NCBI GenBank assembly: GCA_949318235.1
Contig: OX439137.1
Coordinates: forward strand, 23,733,653 to 23,797,652
DNA from: Ecdyonurus torrentis
Taxonomy: Eukaryota; Arthropoda; Insecta; Ephemeroptera; Heptageniidae
Direction: 5' to 3'
Length of the DNA: 64,000 nt
Under the pieces are notes generated by a model, which saw only the letters and a list, made by a program, of their open reading frames with translations, searched no databases and was not told where the DNA came from. Numbering within the stretch: position 1 is the stretch's first letter; the number at the start of each line of letters is the position of its first letter. Positions 1 through 11,776 of the stretch are shown in pieces. The translations under genes and the position numbers were made by a program.

Positions 1-228
1 TTAAAAACCATTAAATTATTTGTTTTTCATAATATTTTACAGAAAAAAAAAGTTTAATATGGCAGGTAATGTTATAAAATTTTAATTAAATTTGTTGTTT
101 TGTATAAATATTTTATACTTTAATTATATTTAGCATTTTAGTTATTAAATTGTTTTATAATATATTTTATGTACAACTTATAACGTAAAAATATTCATTA
201 TATTGACTTATAAAATGCTATATATTTT

Positions 229-543
229 TATAGACCACCTTTACTCTTAAATATTTAAAAGCCACCATTTTGTTGGTCAGGAATACACAGGCCAGTATAG
301 GAAAAAAGTAATTTTAATTTTTTTGACCTCAAATAAAGCTTCAAATCTCTGTTGAAGTCTTGTTTCTAGGTCCTAATAAGATAGGAGAATTAAAAAAAAA
401 AAATACCTACTGTTAATAATATACACATTTATTTATGCGAAAAAAAAAAAAAAAAAAGGAAAAATGACGTTTCCTTATGCTGGTCAATGCATTAGGCACC
501 ACAAACATGGTGTCAAAGCGCACGGATGTGAAAAGGGTCTATA
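229..543 (+). mobile_element. Repeat family K, copy 1
   Basis: About 315 bp with ends TATAGACCACCTTT and AAAGGGTCTATA, an imperfect terminal inverted repeat. It aligns along its length with 45355-45650 (shared landmarks: GGAATACACAGGCCAGTATA-like, TAATAAG, CATTAGGCACCA, AAGCGCA.GGATGTGAAA). No open frame. A non-autonomous DNA transposon is likely. Confidence 0.6.
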
Positions 544-729
544 TGGTTTATTTAAATATTACTGTAAAGGTATGTTCACGCTGCTGACCAATATTGTTTA
601 TGTGCATTAACTTTAATTGCAATTAAAAAATCAGCATTGTCTATTGCTAAATAAATAAACATGTTGAAATATATTCCACCATATGATTGTAAATAGTGAC
701 CTGTTCTCCGTATAAATAAGACAATTTGT

Positions 730-1077
730 TTAAAGACATAGACAACATGAAAACATAAGCATTTACATCACAAAACACTTGATGGGACTTACATAAATAA
801 CATTAATTGGTCTCAAAACCCAATTGTAGCGCCGTAGCAGTGATCAGAAAATTTCGATTTATGAAACCTGCACAACATTTTCATACTAGTTTTTGCCTGT
901 TTCTGACGTCATATGCAGAAATATTCACGCAAATTGCATACCTTACAGTTTTTTACGCTCTTTTGTGGGGATCACATTTAAATTCTGGTAAAAATTATCA
1001 TCAATTTTGTAAATGAAATTTTGTGTAAATTGATTAAAAAGAACATATGTGGTGTTTCATGTTTTATATGCCTTTAA
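730..1077 (+). mobile_element. Repeat family C (TTAA-flanked), copy 1
   Basis: About 348 bp from TTAAAGACATAGACAACATG to a degraded end at CCTTTAAA. Other copies are 35239-35581, 40160-40493, 44609-44952 and 51368-51716. Better-kept copies end in TTAAAGCCATAGACCA and TGGTCTATTCCTTTAA, a terminal inverted repeat inside TTAA. TTAA target sites are typical of piggyBac-type transposons; these are too short to code a transposase. A short open frame inside is not a gene. Confidence 0.65.
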
Positions 1078-1694
1078 ATATTTTGTCAATTGGTTTTTTA
1101 CAAACTCCTTAGATTTTGCAATCGTTATATACACGATAAGATAATAAAATAAAGATTTTTGTTTTAATTACTGTACTCTAATAAATTAGAATATAAATCA
1201 TTTTAAAAAAAGATAAAGATTTAATGAAAACAAAGCTTTATAATTAATAATATTGATATTTGAAATTTACGATGCATACGAACGACATAGTAATTTTATA
1301 CCACTTTTAATTAAATTAAAATAATATACAAACTTTATTATTATAATATTTACTATTATATTATATGTATTCATGCAAATGAAACTTCTTTATTTTATAA
1401 TCTTATAGACATTTTGCAAAAAAAAAAAAAAAAAAAATGCACATCTGGCGCAAATAACTCAACAACAAAATTGTGGTATTTTGCTAAATTAAAATGACAA
1501 AATGTTACTTCATTTCTAAACACCTGGTTTCAGTTTTTTTTTTAATTAAAAATGTTTTACGTTGGATTTATGAATTTTTAATGAGTTTTTCCCTATGTTT
1601 TATATTTTTACTCTTACGGTAAGTAGGTAAATATTTTTTAATGATTTTTTTCTTGTATATCACTTTTTTTTTATAAGTGTTTGTAAAATTGTGT

Positions 1695-1697
<3 letters not shown>

Positions 1698-1731
<34 letters not shown>
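1698..1731. repeat. Poly(T) run
   Basis: 34 T in a row. Similar homopolymer runs of 20-56 bases recur across the window (for example 8821-8850, 10173-10208, 21226-21256, 32416-32450, 57131-57160, 63857-63883). Confidence 0.9.
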
Positions 1732-1734
<3 letters not shown>

Positions 1735-2284
1735 TAATAATGATTTATACAAAATTTCTTTTTAAGTTGAAAACATTGTTTACTTTTATCAACATCTGGA
1801 ATAATATCATTAAAATTTTAATTGCTGAATAATAGTAAACAGAAATAATATGTTTAACTATAGCGTTGAAATTTTATTCACTGTAAGCGGATGTGCCTCG
1901 ATTAATTGGATTATATAACCATGTTTTTTAATTGTAAAATTAAGTATTGATTTCAAATTTAATACTTTGTTTAGTGTGTTTGTTTTTAAAACTTAAACTT
2001 ACCCTTTACCAATTGGGTAACTTTATCTACCCTTACTAAGGGTTGGTGACGAAATAATAATAATACGAAAACTTATTTATTAGCATTATTTTTTCTTCGC
2101 CAAATTCAAATACCCGCAAGGAAACGAAAAATTTCTCAAATTGCTGCACAATAAAGTAAAGCGTCTATAAAATATGATACTTTATTGTATTACAACAAAG
2201 TGAATTTGCAGAAAAGCTTAAGTTCTTCAGTATTGAAAAGTGACTTTGTTGTACAATATAGTTGAGTATACATATATTTAAGGT

Positions 2285-2640
2285 TTGTATTCAGATGGCT
2301 TGCATCTCAAAATCTAAAAAGAAAACTCACAAACTTTATGATGCCATTTGAATTAAGTTAACAGTAACAGCTACCTATGATAAAAATTTTTAGAACTCAT
2401 GACCATCTGATAAGAGAACAAATAATTAATAAAATTAACATGGGCTCTTATGGGAATAAGATTTCAAAGAATCATAATTTAAAATCTAGCATCGTGATTT
2501 CCCCCAAAAATTTTACATTTTTGAAGATACCTTATCCTAATTATGTATCACTTTGCAAAATTACAGATTTTTCTTCCTTTACAACTTTTTAGTCAAATCC
2601 CGTAGTACCTGATATCCCGCCTTAACTCTCCTCTTAAATC
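2285..2640 (+). repeat. Repeat family N, copy 1
   Basis: About 355 bp matched in reverse orientation by 50985-51360 and partly by 5345-5470. Shared landmarks are TGATGCCATTT, CAGCTACCTATGATAAAAAT, GAACTCTTATGGGA-like, and TTTAGTCAAATCC.GTAGTA. Copies are strongly diverged, suggesting an old element. A 71-codon open frame inside is not conserved in the other copies. Confidence 0.5.
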
Positions 2641-3404
2641 AGTGTGCTTATACATATGCAAATTATACTCTCTGCAGCTGTGAAACTAAAAGACCCTATC
2701 AAATATCTATATTGTATAATTTATGTAGTTAATAATAAAAATAAAATTAATAATACTACTTTGATAATATTTCATCATATTAAATTTTCAATATCTAATA
2801 ATCTAAAGATAAATAAGCCTTTATTCTGTAATAACTGAACATTGTAAGTTAAGATAAATGGAGTTTTATAAACGAGACCAAAAGTAAAATAATATGAAGT
2901 AAAAAAAAATCAAGTGAATCGAATAAAGCAAATAAAATGGTATAAGAACATGCTTTTATATTAAAACATTGTTTCATTTTTCCATATTGTATAGCAGTCT
3001 CTTTTAATAATTTTTCATTGATTACTGAGTATAAATTTATTTTAATGACGTCATAAAAGTAAGTGCAAAGTTTTGCTAACAAGCTACCTGCTGCTTTTGA
3101 CGGCATGGGTGGATCAAAATGATAACAAACAAGGCTGCTTTATCATGTTAACTTGCCTCAAGCTTTTCACGCAAAACAACACATACAAAAGCAAATAAGA
3201 CTCCTTGGCTGCATTCTCGTGGTTAATTATATAAAACCAAAAGCAAGAGATGAGATGAAATTATAGTATGGTCGTGGTATAAGTTTATAGTCTTTACGTC
3301 TACAAAAAACTTAATTAAATTATTAAAACACTAAGATGTATAAAAATTAAATTAGGAAAGACGTCGATTTAAGTCATATTTTAGGCCTAATAATGTGTAT
3401 TTTT

Positions 3405-3566
3405 AAATTATTGAACACGAAATGGGACTTTTGAAACTGATGCTAATTTTCAGCTAGATACAAATGGAAGAGAGTGTTAAATAATGTAATTGGTAATTTG
3501 AGGTATTTTTCTCTAAATATGACGTCATAATGAGATATTATTCAATAAAAAATATTGTGCTAGTTG
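3405..3566 (-). repeat. Diverged family C fragment
   Basis: Sequence starting ACACGAAATGGGACTTTTG and containing ATATGACGTCATAA and TTGTGCTAGTTGCAT follows family C in reverse orientation but with many changes. It runs straight into a family A element. Confidence 0.4.
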
Positions 3567-3766
3567 CATGGAAAGAATAAATTACGTAATTTATGCTGTA
3601 TTTAACATAAATGATGCTAAATTAGAACAACATATAATTATTTTATACAGCATAATATTTATGCTATGTAGTATAGTTATTATGCAGTGTAGCATAGATA
3701 ATGTTGTATTGAACAAATTGTGCTGAAAATGAGCTATAGTATAATAATTATTATGTATTTTTAGTT
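3567..3766 (+). mobile_element. Repeat family A (TA-flanked MITE), copy 1
   Basis: About 200 bp of the most frequent family. Consensus by eye: one end CACGGAAAGAATAAATTACG, other end CGTATTTATTTTTGTCCGTG, with many internal GCATAA/TTATGC steps. This copy has CATGGAAAGAATAAATTACG at the left and a degraded right end. The copy at 49725-49940 is cleanly flanked by TA, as for mariner-like MITEs. It cannot code a transposase. Confidence 0.65.
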
Positions 3767-4114
3767 TTGTTAAGTTTACGTTGAATTTTCTGTTCCCTTT
3801 CTACGGTGATACATACGGGCTTTAGAACAAATTCATATTATTTTTGTACTTCACATTTTGAGATATGTAAAAAGCTTTCTTACAATGAACTGCCTAGGTC
3901 GGTAAAAAATATGTCTATAATAATAATCTCGTATATAAGATTTTTTGTCATGCATCTATGAGCTTTATTAAAAGAACAGGTAAGATTTAAGATTGCATGA
4001 CAAAAAATTCTTAGATACATGTAAGCAATATGGAACACCTGAATTTGTTATTGTTAACAAGGAATGGGAAATATATATGAAGGAAAATAATGTAAACTTA
4101 TTATACCTTCTTTT

Positions 4115-4395
4115 GCATTCATGTTAAAGTCGACGCCATGTTAGATAACTCAATACATTGGCCGGTATAGGTAAATAACTCATTTTGCCAGTTTAAAAAT
4201 ACTAAACAATATTTTAGAGAGCATTGATGCAATTAGTATCTCAAGTATGTGAGAAAAAAAATAATAATAAAAAACTAACCGATTTCCCATAGAAAATAGC
4301 CCAAAACAAAGTTTGTCCTATGTTGAGCATGTTATTCATTACTTCATATACCCTCTAAGTGCATTAAATATGGCGTCTTGTGCATACACCGTATT
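4115..4395 (+). mobile_element. Repeat family B, copy 1
   Basis: About 280 bp. Family B runs from TATAGGGTGTATGCATTCAT to GCATACACCCTATA, a terminal inverted repeat of about 14 bases; this copy lacks the outermost left bases and ends GCATACACCGTAT. Other copies are 18682-18989, 29018-29319, 45058-45358, 52776-53085 and 58379-58688. It contains ATGGCGTC in place of the usual GACGTCA. No transposase is coded. Confidence 0.65.
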
Positions 4396-4441
4396 TGATC
4401 CCTAAGAGTTTATTTCGTCTGCATCTATCATCCAACAATAC

Positions 4442-4443
<2 letters not shown>

Positions 4444-4498
<55 letters not shown>
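4444..4498. repeat. Poly(A) run, 55 bases
   Basis: Uninterrupted A tract, the longest homopolymer in the window. No retrotransposon body is recognisable next to it. Confidence 0.95.
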
Positions 4499-4501
<3 letters not shown>

Positions 4502-5218
4502 AAAAATTAACCGATGCTGTAATTTCCTTTGTAACGTGTACTATAAAAGAACGACTTGAAGTATGGATAAAAATTTTAATACGTGATGCTAACGTGTTTT
4601 GATCAAAAGATCTTCCATGCTTTTAAAACTTCTTCCTACTTCCATTTTTTTTTTTTTTTTTTTTTTTTTTTGCCGTTAATATACATATATTTTTTTGCTT
4701 TATTTACTTATATTTCTACATAGAAAAGGTTTTAAAAGACTTTTTACGGTAAACTGAACTTTTAGTAAGATTTGCTTTTTATGAGTCAAAAGAAATACAA
4801 GACTTAAACTTCATCACTTTATTTTTAAGTATTTTTAATATAAACAAAAAATGTTAAAAAAAAAAATCTAATAAGCAGGAAAATTTTACTGTGTACTTTC
4901 AAGTCGGGAGTTAATAATGTTAAAATAAATATTTTTACTTAAAAAATGTTTTACTTCAAAAATTTAATTTTTTAACTTCCAAAGCTATTCTCTGAATTCA
5001 TAATATAAATACTCATGAATATTGATTTGAAGTCATTATATTATTTTTTTAAAGTTTTATTTCAGACAGAATCTTATATTTCAGATATTCTTAAATCAAT
5101 ATATTCTTATCCGGTAAAATACATAATTTTTTTTTATATCCTTCTACTCTCTTTTCATTGAAATAGGTATCTTCCTTCCTTGTGCTTACTCAGAACTATA
5201 TTGTATAATATTGTGTAC

Positions 5219-5312
5219 AAAAAAAAAAGAAAAAAGAAAAACGAGAGAAAGAAAAGAAAAAGAAAAAAAGAAATGAAAGAAAGAAAAGAAAAGGAAAAGA
5301 AACTCGAAATGA
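5219..5312 (+). repeat. Polypurine tract
   Basis: Nearly all A/G for more than 80 bases (repeated AAAGAAAA units with rare C or T). A similar but shorter tract is at 8667-8724. Simple-sequence DNA. Confidence 0.85.
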
Positions 5313-5344
5313 AATTGAAATTTATGCTTGTAAGTATATAAAGT

Positions 5345-5470
5345 GAAAGTTAAAAACAAAAACTATCGACGATAAAAATTTTAGGACCTCTAACCATCAT
5401 AAAGGAGGAAAAATTATTGAAATTAACATAACAAGCTTTTAAAATGTCAAAAAAATTGTAATTTAGAATG
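5345..5470 (+). repeat. Repeat family N, partial copy
   Basis: GATAAAAATTTTAGGACCTC followed by AACCATCATAAAGGAG and ATTTAGAATGATAGACCCAC matches the middle of family N (2370-2500) with heavy divergence. Confidence 0.35.
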
Positions 5471-6194
5471 ATAGACCCACTTTGTTACAAAACGTATTTC
5501 AAATTAACTTATCTTTATTTTTTCATTTATAACTTTGTTAAATCATTTTTTTTTTAATGCTACTCTTCTCGGATCAAAGGCATCCATATATTTTTTTAAT
5601 TGTATATTTTATTTAAATAATGAATCGATTTTATTTCGTATTCTATCAAAATGTATATTAATTATATCATGTTGGTTTCTCTTTTGTTCTCATTATTTTT
5701 TATTTCTATATTTTATGTATTGATATTTGATCCATATAAAAAAGTGTATACAAAATACTTCAAAGTAAATATATATTTAACTGTAAATGAAGAGCTAATT
5801 AATAAAATGACAAATTTATATATATAAAAATAATTACATGAAATATTTTCAAAATTGGTCATAAAATCAATTATAATAATTATAGAACTCGCATCAACAG
5901 CCAAAAAACATAAATTAGCAAAATAAAAATGAAGATTCACTTTTAAATTATAACAGCAATAAATATTTTAAGCAATAAATTTTCACTTGCTCTAAATCAC
6001 TCCGGACACTATTTACTACGTATATAAATTATTCATGTCCTGTACAGTACATACACATACATGTTGTCAGTTTAAAATTACAATATTGGTGTTGAAATTA
6101 ATTCAAATTAAAGATTATAATGTAAATTGTCAAGTACAGTTGCTAACATAAAATTTTTATTCTCATACGTAATTCAAATAATATTTATTAATAT

Positions 6195-6227
<33 letters not shown>

Positions 6228-6555
6228 GTAATTTCAACATTTTACATTCAATATGTAATTTCATCTTTATATACACACTTGATATTTTTTTCATAAAAGA
6301 ATAGTATAAAGGTTTATATATGTTATGAACTGCACGTATTATATTTATCATCAGAAACAATGAATATCAATTTAGTTTAGAGCAAAATCATGTAGTTTGG
6401 AGAACAATACTTTATCTTATTTTTTGTTAAGTGTAAATTATACAAGTTGTTTCGCGTGAAGTAAAACGAGTGTATCAATTTTAATTCTGCGAAAGTAAAA
6501 TGTAGAACTGATTTAATTCTATATAAATTTTCTTTTATTTTTATACACCGTATAC

Positions 6556-6605
6556 ATGAATAAAATAAATTACGTAATTTACGCTATGTTAATATATAGT
6601 TATAT
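6556..6605 (+). repeat. Family A fragment
   Basis: CATGAATAAAATAAATTACG then TAATTTACGCT matches one end of family A; the rest is missing. Confidence 0.4.
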
Positions 6606-7184
6606 TAGGTCTTCACAGTAACACAGTTTTTTTCTTCTTCATGTAAACTTGAATCTTACCTGTTCTTTTCATAGAGCTCAAAGTTGTACGACAAAAAAAA
6701 AGCTCTGATACGAGGTAGCTATATGGGAGACCTGATTATGTTAGATAGCACAAATGTTGCTATTTTGGAATTGTATAAATAATTATGCTTTATTATTATA
6801 TGCTTTAGTATTATAATTATACCAAGGTACTAAGCAGTCGAATCATTATATAAATTTGGGAAAATTTTGTTACATATTTTTGTTATATCTCATGAAAGCA
6901 GGCTATTATAATTTCATGAACGTATATTTATTTTTGTCCATGAAAAGTAGTGTTTTTGCGGAAGAAAATAAGTAAGTTCATTTGGTTTCCCGTAACGAAT
7001 GTAACTTTGCTCAAATTTACCGTATATGGTGTCAGTAAACTGTATACTCTATCATAGAAAATTTTATTCTGCACCTTTTCTCTAAAGCAATAGAGTAAAA
7101 TTTTAAGTGACAGAGTGTGGAAATTTTTGTACTGTGAATCATGATAGCATATTTATAATATATTTCTTAAATATATTATATTAT

Positions 7185-7460
7185 CTCTCGTCGTCTACCT
7201 ATAACGTAGGTTTTCTATGGTTTCCCTTCGTCAATTCAGGTGAATAACGGGACAGTTACTTTTATTTTAGGCCACAGCCACCTATACCTTTCACATCCTA
7301 TAGTACTCTACTTTTTACCTCTTCCCGAATACTTTTTCCTCTGTACGGGTCCCGTAAGAAACCAAACTTGGTATTTAGGGCTGAAAAACCTGTTTAATTT
7401 TTCCTTCCGCGTATGCCTATAAGTACCATTCCAATGAGTGGACAACTTGTAAGTTCGTAC
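7185..7460. mobile_element. Old retroelement-like segment, GC-richer
   Basis: A GC-richer island beginning TCTCTCGTCGTCTACC, with CAGGTGAATAACGGGACAGT and TAGGCCACAGCCACC. From memory this layout (a small exon-like phrase, a GGGA.AGT step, then GGCCACGGCCG-like and C/T-rich text) resembles a repeat very common in arthropod genomes, probably a non-LTR element end. Overlapping open frames on both strands (7240-7422 and 7308-7544) are then by-products. The identification is from recollection only. Confidence 0.35.
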
Positions 7461-8319
7461 GGTAAAGTAAATAATATTTTCATTTTTTTTTCTTTTATTT
7501 AAAGCAATTTTTTTCCCAAATAAATAAAATACACAAGTTTTCATATGACGTGCAAAAAATTTAATAACATACTTAAAAAAGTATTTTCTTTTAATTTAAC
7601 TTTTTTTAAAAATAACAAAAAAAAATATGTATTTTCACGACAAAAATATTCTATGGCAGAAAAAAAGAAGTTGGTTGATAAAGTTTCATATTATATGTGA
7701 ATATAAAAAGAAGAAGAAAAAAGTGTCAACTTTATCCACGGTTCAATATATTGATACTTCACTGAGTTTATTGCAAGAATAAGAAGAAAAATTGCTACTC
7801 AGTTTGTATAACACCATTGAGATGCTATAAAAAATGAAGTGATATTTTAAAAATAGAACAAAGATTCACACGCAGTAATTTTTTTTAATCTTAATGCATG
7901 TTTTTATAAAATATTACGTTCTATTATTGTTTTTAAAATTCTAAATCCATTAAAAAAATGAAAAAATTACGTAAAAAATGATTTTTTTCCCAAAGATTAT
8001 ATCATTTCCTTCGTTGTTGATTTTTTAATACAATTTTCTTCTTTGAGTTTCTAAAAGATTTTTATTTTCAATGGGCTACACTGTATACATTTTTAAATTT
8101 AGCTGTTACAGAAAATATTATTTTTTCCTTTTACTACGCCAAAAGAACGATCATGTATGATCAATACAGAAAAATGTTATATTACTGACTCTGAATTCAA
8201 CCAAATACCATGAACATTTATTGCACTACATATATCTGTTTTTACCTGTAGTTATCATTTTTATAATGAGATATTCACATGTTTGTGATAGTATACTTTA
8301 TAATTCTTAAAATCACTCT

Positions 8320-8497
8320 GATTGGCCGATGAGGCAGAGATTTAAGTTATACATTCAAAATATCGTGACGTCAGACTAGTGATAACTAAACCGTCAAAAT
8401 GAAAATAAATACAAATAATCAATGTGTTCATGTCTAATTCATGGATAATAAGGTATGGTAATTATTATTTCATAATATTATAAATGATAAAAAAAGT
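8320..8497 (+). mobile_element. Repeat family F, half copy
   Basis: Matches the right half of the large palindrome at 20722-21105: GTGACGTCAGA, CGTCAAAATGAAAATAAATA-like, TCTAATTCATGGATAATAAG and GTATGGTAATTAT, then GATAAAAAAAGTAAGTTT. The left arm is absent. Confidence 0.5.
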
Positions 8498-8546
8498 AAG
8501 TTTATTATACCTGTATGAAATCTGCTACGATAATAAAAAATAATTT

Positions 8547-8547
<1 letters not shown>

Positions 8548-8583
<36 letters not shown>
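8548..8583. repeat. (GA)n microsatellite
   Basis: About 18 perfect GA units. Confidence 0.95.
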
Positions 8584-8586
<3 letters not shown>

Positions 8587-8820
8587 TGGTTACAAAGCAT
8601 TTTTTAAATCAAGTTATCACAAATTACAACACTACTGCTACTACATACTGTAAGCAACAATTGAAGCAAAAAAAAAAAGAAAAAGAAAAAAAAAAAAAAA
8701 AAAGAAAAGAAAGAAAGAAAGAAATGAAATGAGTAAATATCCACTTTGTTAACAAAATAATACTGAACAATACACGTGCACAAATAACAAGTAAAAAAAT
8801 GAGTCACGCGTGAATCATTG

Positions 8821-8853
<33 letters not shown>

Positions 8854-9199
8854 AGTGTAATGTGTGTATAAACTTTCGAACATTAACTTTTCATCGGTTA
8901 TAAAATTTGTTTATTATTGTGTAAAATTTATATACTCTTAACTATAGACGTAACACAAATAAACCTTGTGTTACTTTTTTACATTAAACGTATATATATT
9001 CATAATGTTCGTAAAAAAAAAAAAAAAAAAAAGAGTTTTAAATTTTAAATTAAATATCTTCATGATTTGCGTGCACATATTATTTTTAGAAATAAAAACA
9101 AGACGATAAATTAGAGTCAGATAAAATTTACAAATAATAAATATAGCAACTTATTGGGTCCTTCTATTATTGAGCTTGCTTTTCGACGCCATGTATTGA

Positions 9200-9460
9200 C
9201 AAAAATAAATATACGTAATAATTATAGGAGCTCAATGCAACATTACTTATGCATAACAACATACTTTATGCTATATTATAATAGTGATTATACTACATAG
9301 CATAATAGTTAAGATATTCAGTATATAATTACTTATATTATTACAACATAACGTGCATATTATTACGAAAATAATAATAATGTGCTTGCTCTACAATATA
9401 TAGGATTAATAGGAAGTATTCGTTGCTTTAAATTACGTATAGTTTATTTTTTCCGTGTGG
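9200..9460 (-). mobile_element. Repeat family A, diverged copy
   Basis: Starts with ACAAAAATAAATATACGTAA and ends TTTATTTTTTCCGTG; internal TTATGC/GCATAA steps are partly kept. It abuts a family E element thirteen bases later. Confidence 0.55.
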
Positions 9461-9472
9461 TTAAACAACAAC

Positions 9473-9766
9473 CACTCTAAAAATTGGTGCATTACTTTAG
9501 TTACGAATACTAACTTATCTAAGATAATCACTTATTAGTTATTATGAGTAGCTATTACATTTTAGTAAATTTTTAAAAATTGCTATTTTAACTTAAAATA
9601 GCTTAAATAAACTTAAAACAACTTCAAACAACTTAAATTAGCTATTTTTTATTAACTTGCTAAAATGCATTATGTTAGCTGCTCATAATAACTTAAAAGT
9701 GATTATGATTATCTTAAGTAAGTTAGTATTCGTAACTAAAGTAATGATGCACCATTTTTTAGAGTG
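9473..9766. mobile_element. Repeat family E (long palindrome), copy 1
   Basis: 294 bp with ends CACTCTAAAAATTGGTGCAT and ATGCACCATTTTTTAGAGTG. The arms stay inverted repeats for over 100 bases (ACTAACTTA...TAAGTTAGT, AATCACTT...AAGTGATT), so the single strand could fold into one hairpin. Other copies are 47137-47404 and 55685-55959. A non-coding foldback MITE. Confidence 0.7.
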
Positions 9767-10169
9767 AACACATTGAGAAGTAAAGTAAGAATAATGCTAA
9801 TATTAAACAACTAAATATAAAATCAAAATTTCATGCTTTATACTTTTTTTTATAGGTAATTAACATAGGTTGAACTTAAAATCTAAGAAAAATGTTATGC
9901 CATTTTTTTTTACAACTAAAAAATAAACAAAAGACGTTTGCTCTTTGTTTTAGGTCATGTGATTTATTTACTCAAATATGGCACTGATTGTTAAGCGTAT
10001 AGTGACATAATATGTCGAATTAGACTAGGACGAGAAAATGGCAGGGGACTCCTAATTTTCAATCTTTTTAACATTATGAGATCATTTACTTAAACGATTT
10101 GTAAGAAAACTACCGCAGTTAGAACGTTGAATTTAAAATTACTTATACTAGATACTAGAAAAAAAAAAA

Positions 10170-10208
<39 letters not shown>

Positions 10209-10209
<1 letters not shown>

Positions 10210-10440
10210 CGAAATAATTATGCTAGTCCCAATTTCAACAACAATTATTCTTAACATAAATTGTGCTATATTGAATAATAACTATGCTATAAAATATATA
10301 AGATCAGTTATCTTGTACTGCATAGCTAAATTAAATAATCCCCTTTTTTGAAAGGGTGAGGTTTACAATTCCATATACTGTATGACATCAATGTATAGCA
10401 CAAATTACATAATTTATTTTATACTTCATGAAATTTTACA
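10209..10440 (-). mobile_element. Repeat family A, copy
   Basis: Begins right after a 36-base poly(A) with GCGAAATAATTATGCTAG and ends AATTACATAATTTATTTTAT. The outer end at the left is missing. Confidence 0.5.
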
Positions 10441-11332
10441 TTTTTTAAGCTATCGTTGAAAATATACAGGTGATAGCTTAGATTTGTTGTTTTAAATTCC
10501 ATAACGTTATAGACGCATAGTTCCATAAATGTCCTTCCTTATGAATCGCAATAATTATTAAAAAATATATTTTATAATACTTATATTTCACTTGCCATTA
10601 ATGGTTAGCCTCTCATTTCATTATTATATAATTATAATGTTTTGATCATTCTAAACTCTAATTTTCTAACAGTATAATATTCTAGAACCAATTATAATTA
10701 AGTGCGCAATGATTTTAATTCACCATTTGGTATTTATGAACAACTTAAAAAGTTTTGTAATTTTTTTTTTCTGTATCAATCGTTGTTTCTCAAAGAATTT
10801 TTTTAAATAAAATTTTAGTTTTTTATTTAAACAAAATAATTTTAACTACATTTTGATGAAAAGTAATTTTCACTTAATTTTATCAATATTCTGCATAATT
10901 TTATCAGATTATAGTTTCTTATATTTAAATAGTACACACAACACCAACAATATTGTATTTTTTTTTATTTTTTTTTTATAAAAATTATCCATTATAATTT
11001 TATACAACAAGAAAGTTTAGCTATTTACAAAATGGAAAATCTATGTATGTATAATTTTAAATATATAGTATAAATATTTTTAGCAGGGTATATTAAATAC
11101 AATAATTTTCTATTTATATTGTGTGACTTTGAATATCAGACAGTCATGTGATTTGAAAATATCTACTTACCTTATTTTTGATGACTTCATTATTATGAGA
11201 TCAAGTATTAAGAGTATCATATACCACATGATTACTCCTAATACAAATCTAGTGAAGCGTAAGGTTGAGGGTTTATAGCTGTTATAGGAGGTATTCAGCT
11301 TGATGATGACACTAGTCACGTGGACAGTTCGT
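10441..11332. other. AT-rich 3' flank of the gene
   Basis: Probably part of, or just past, the 3' UTR. Nothing recognisable except the candidate polyadenylation signal and T runs near 10961-10979. Confidence 0.4.
10964..10969 (-). promoter_or_regulatory. Candidate polyadenylation signal
   Basis: Minus-strand AATAAA, about 580 bases past the stop codon of exon E. It is inside a T-rich tract, so chance occurrence is likely. A variant ATTAAA lies at 11519-11514, only about 30 bases past the stop. The transcript end is not otherwise marked. Confidence 0.2.
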
Positions 11333-11599
11333 GGATCAGGAGTGCAGTATGAAGATGATTTCTACTGATACAAAGCACGCTATAAGAGAAAGGCGGAAGA
11401 AACTACTCACAGTGACGTCATATGTCACGTGACCGTATCAGGAGTATGAGATCACTATAGCTCCTCCTGATAATAAGCTAGATTCATATATAGCTGCAGG
11501 CGAAGAAGTTCTATTTAATCACGTTCTATTTGATAAAGTGATTAACTCATGTATCAGGAGCATGTGAACAAGATGGTTCCTCCTGATATGAAGCAGGTG
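11333..11599. repeat. Degenerate tandem copies of the last coding segment
   Basis: Three segments align by eye: 11551-11599 (inside exon E), 11435-11483 and 11333-11380. Each begins with (G)ATCAGGAG and ends with TCCTGATA or CACTGATA-like followed by AAGC; the spacing is about 116 and 102 bases. The two outer copies lie in the 3' UTR or flank and contain stops in the exon E frame. GC content of 11200-11700 is higher than the flanks. Confidence 0.6.
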
Positions 11600-11708
11600 A
11601 AGCACGTTGAGGAGCAGGAGATGATATACCACTCATACCTACTTCGATGTCTGAACCTCCCATCTCAAAGCTCTGGGTGGAACTAGGTGGGTTACTATCG
11701 ATCTGCAC
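11547..11708 (-). CDS. Exon E (terminal): C-terminus and stop codon
   Basis: The acceptor TTCCAG precedes 11708. It is 162 bases, phase 0, coding 53 residues and TGA at 11549-11547. It reads VQIDSNPPSSTQSFEMGGSD, IEVGMSGISSPAPQRASPAS, YQEEPSCSHAPDT. The last coding segment (about 11551-11599) recurs in degraded form twice downstream, so the C-terminus appears to have been built from, or copied into, a short repeat. No membrane segment is present. The frame agrees with exon D (phase 0). Confidence 0.8.
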   Translation of the reverse strand: MQIDSNPPSSTQSFEMGGSDIEVGMSGISSPAPQRASPASYQEEPSCSHAPDT

Positions 11709-11776
11709 CTGGAACAACAAATAAAAATTTGTCATCTTATAGCTCCCTCAACTTAGTTATTATTTATATAATATAA

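Larger units (their letters stand above)
1..11332. other. Downstream flank; repeats only
   Basis: No gene is supported. Open frames here are short, AT-rich or fall in repeats. Identifiable content: families K (229-543), C (730-1077), N (2285-2640, 5345-5470), A (3567-3766, 9200-9460, 10209-10440), B (4115-4395), F half copy (8320-8497), E (9473-9766), a polypurine tract (5219-5312), poly(A)/poly(T) runs and a (GA)n array. Between them I see only AT-rich sequence. Confidence 0.6.

Noticed and set aside
807..1016. 69-codon open frame
   Set aside because: Lies inside a family C transposon and is not open in the other copies.
8548..8583. Microsatellite and MITE arrays considered as CRISPR-like repeats
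   Set aside because: No regularly spaced direct repeats with unique spacers anywhere; the host is clearly eukaryotic.
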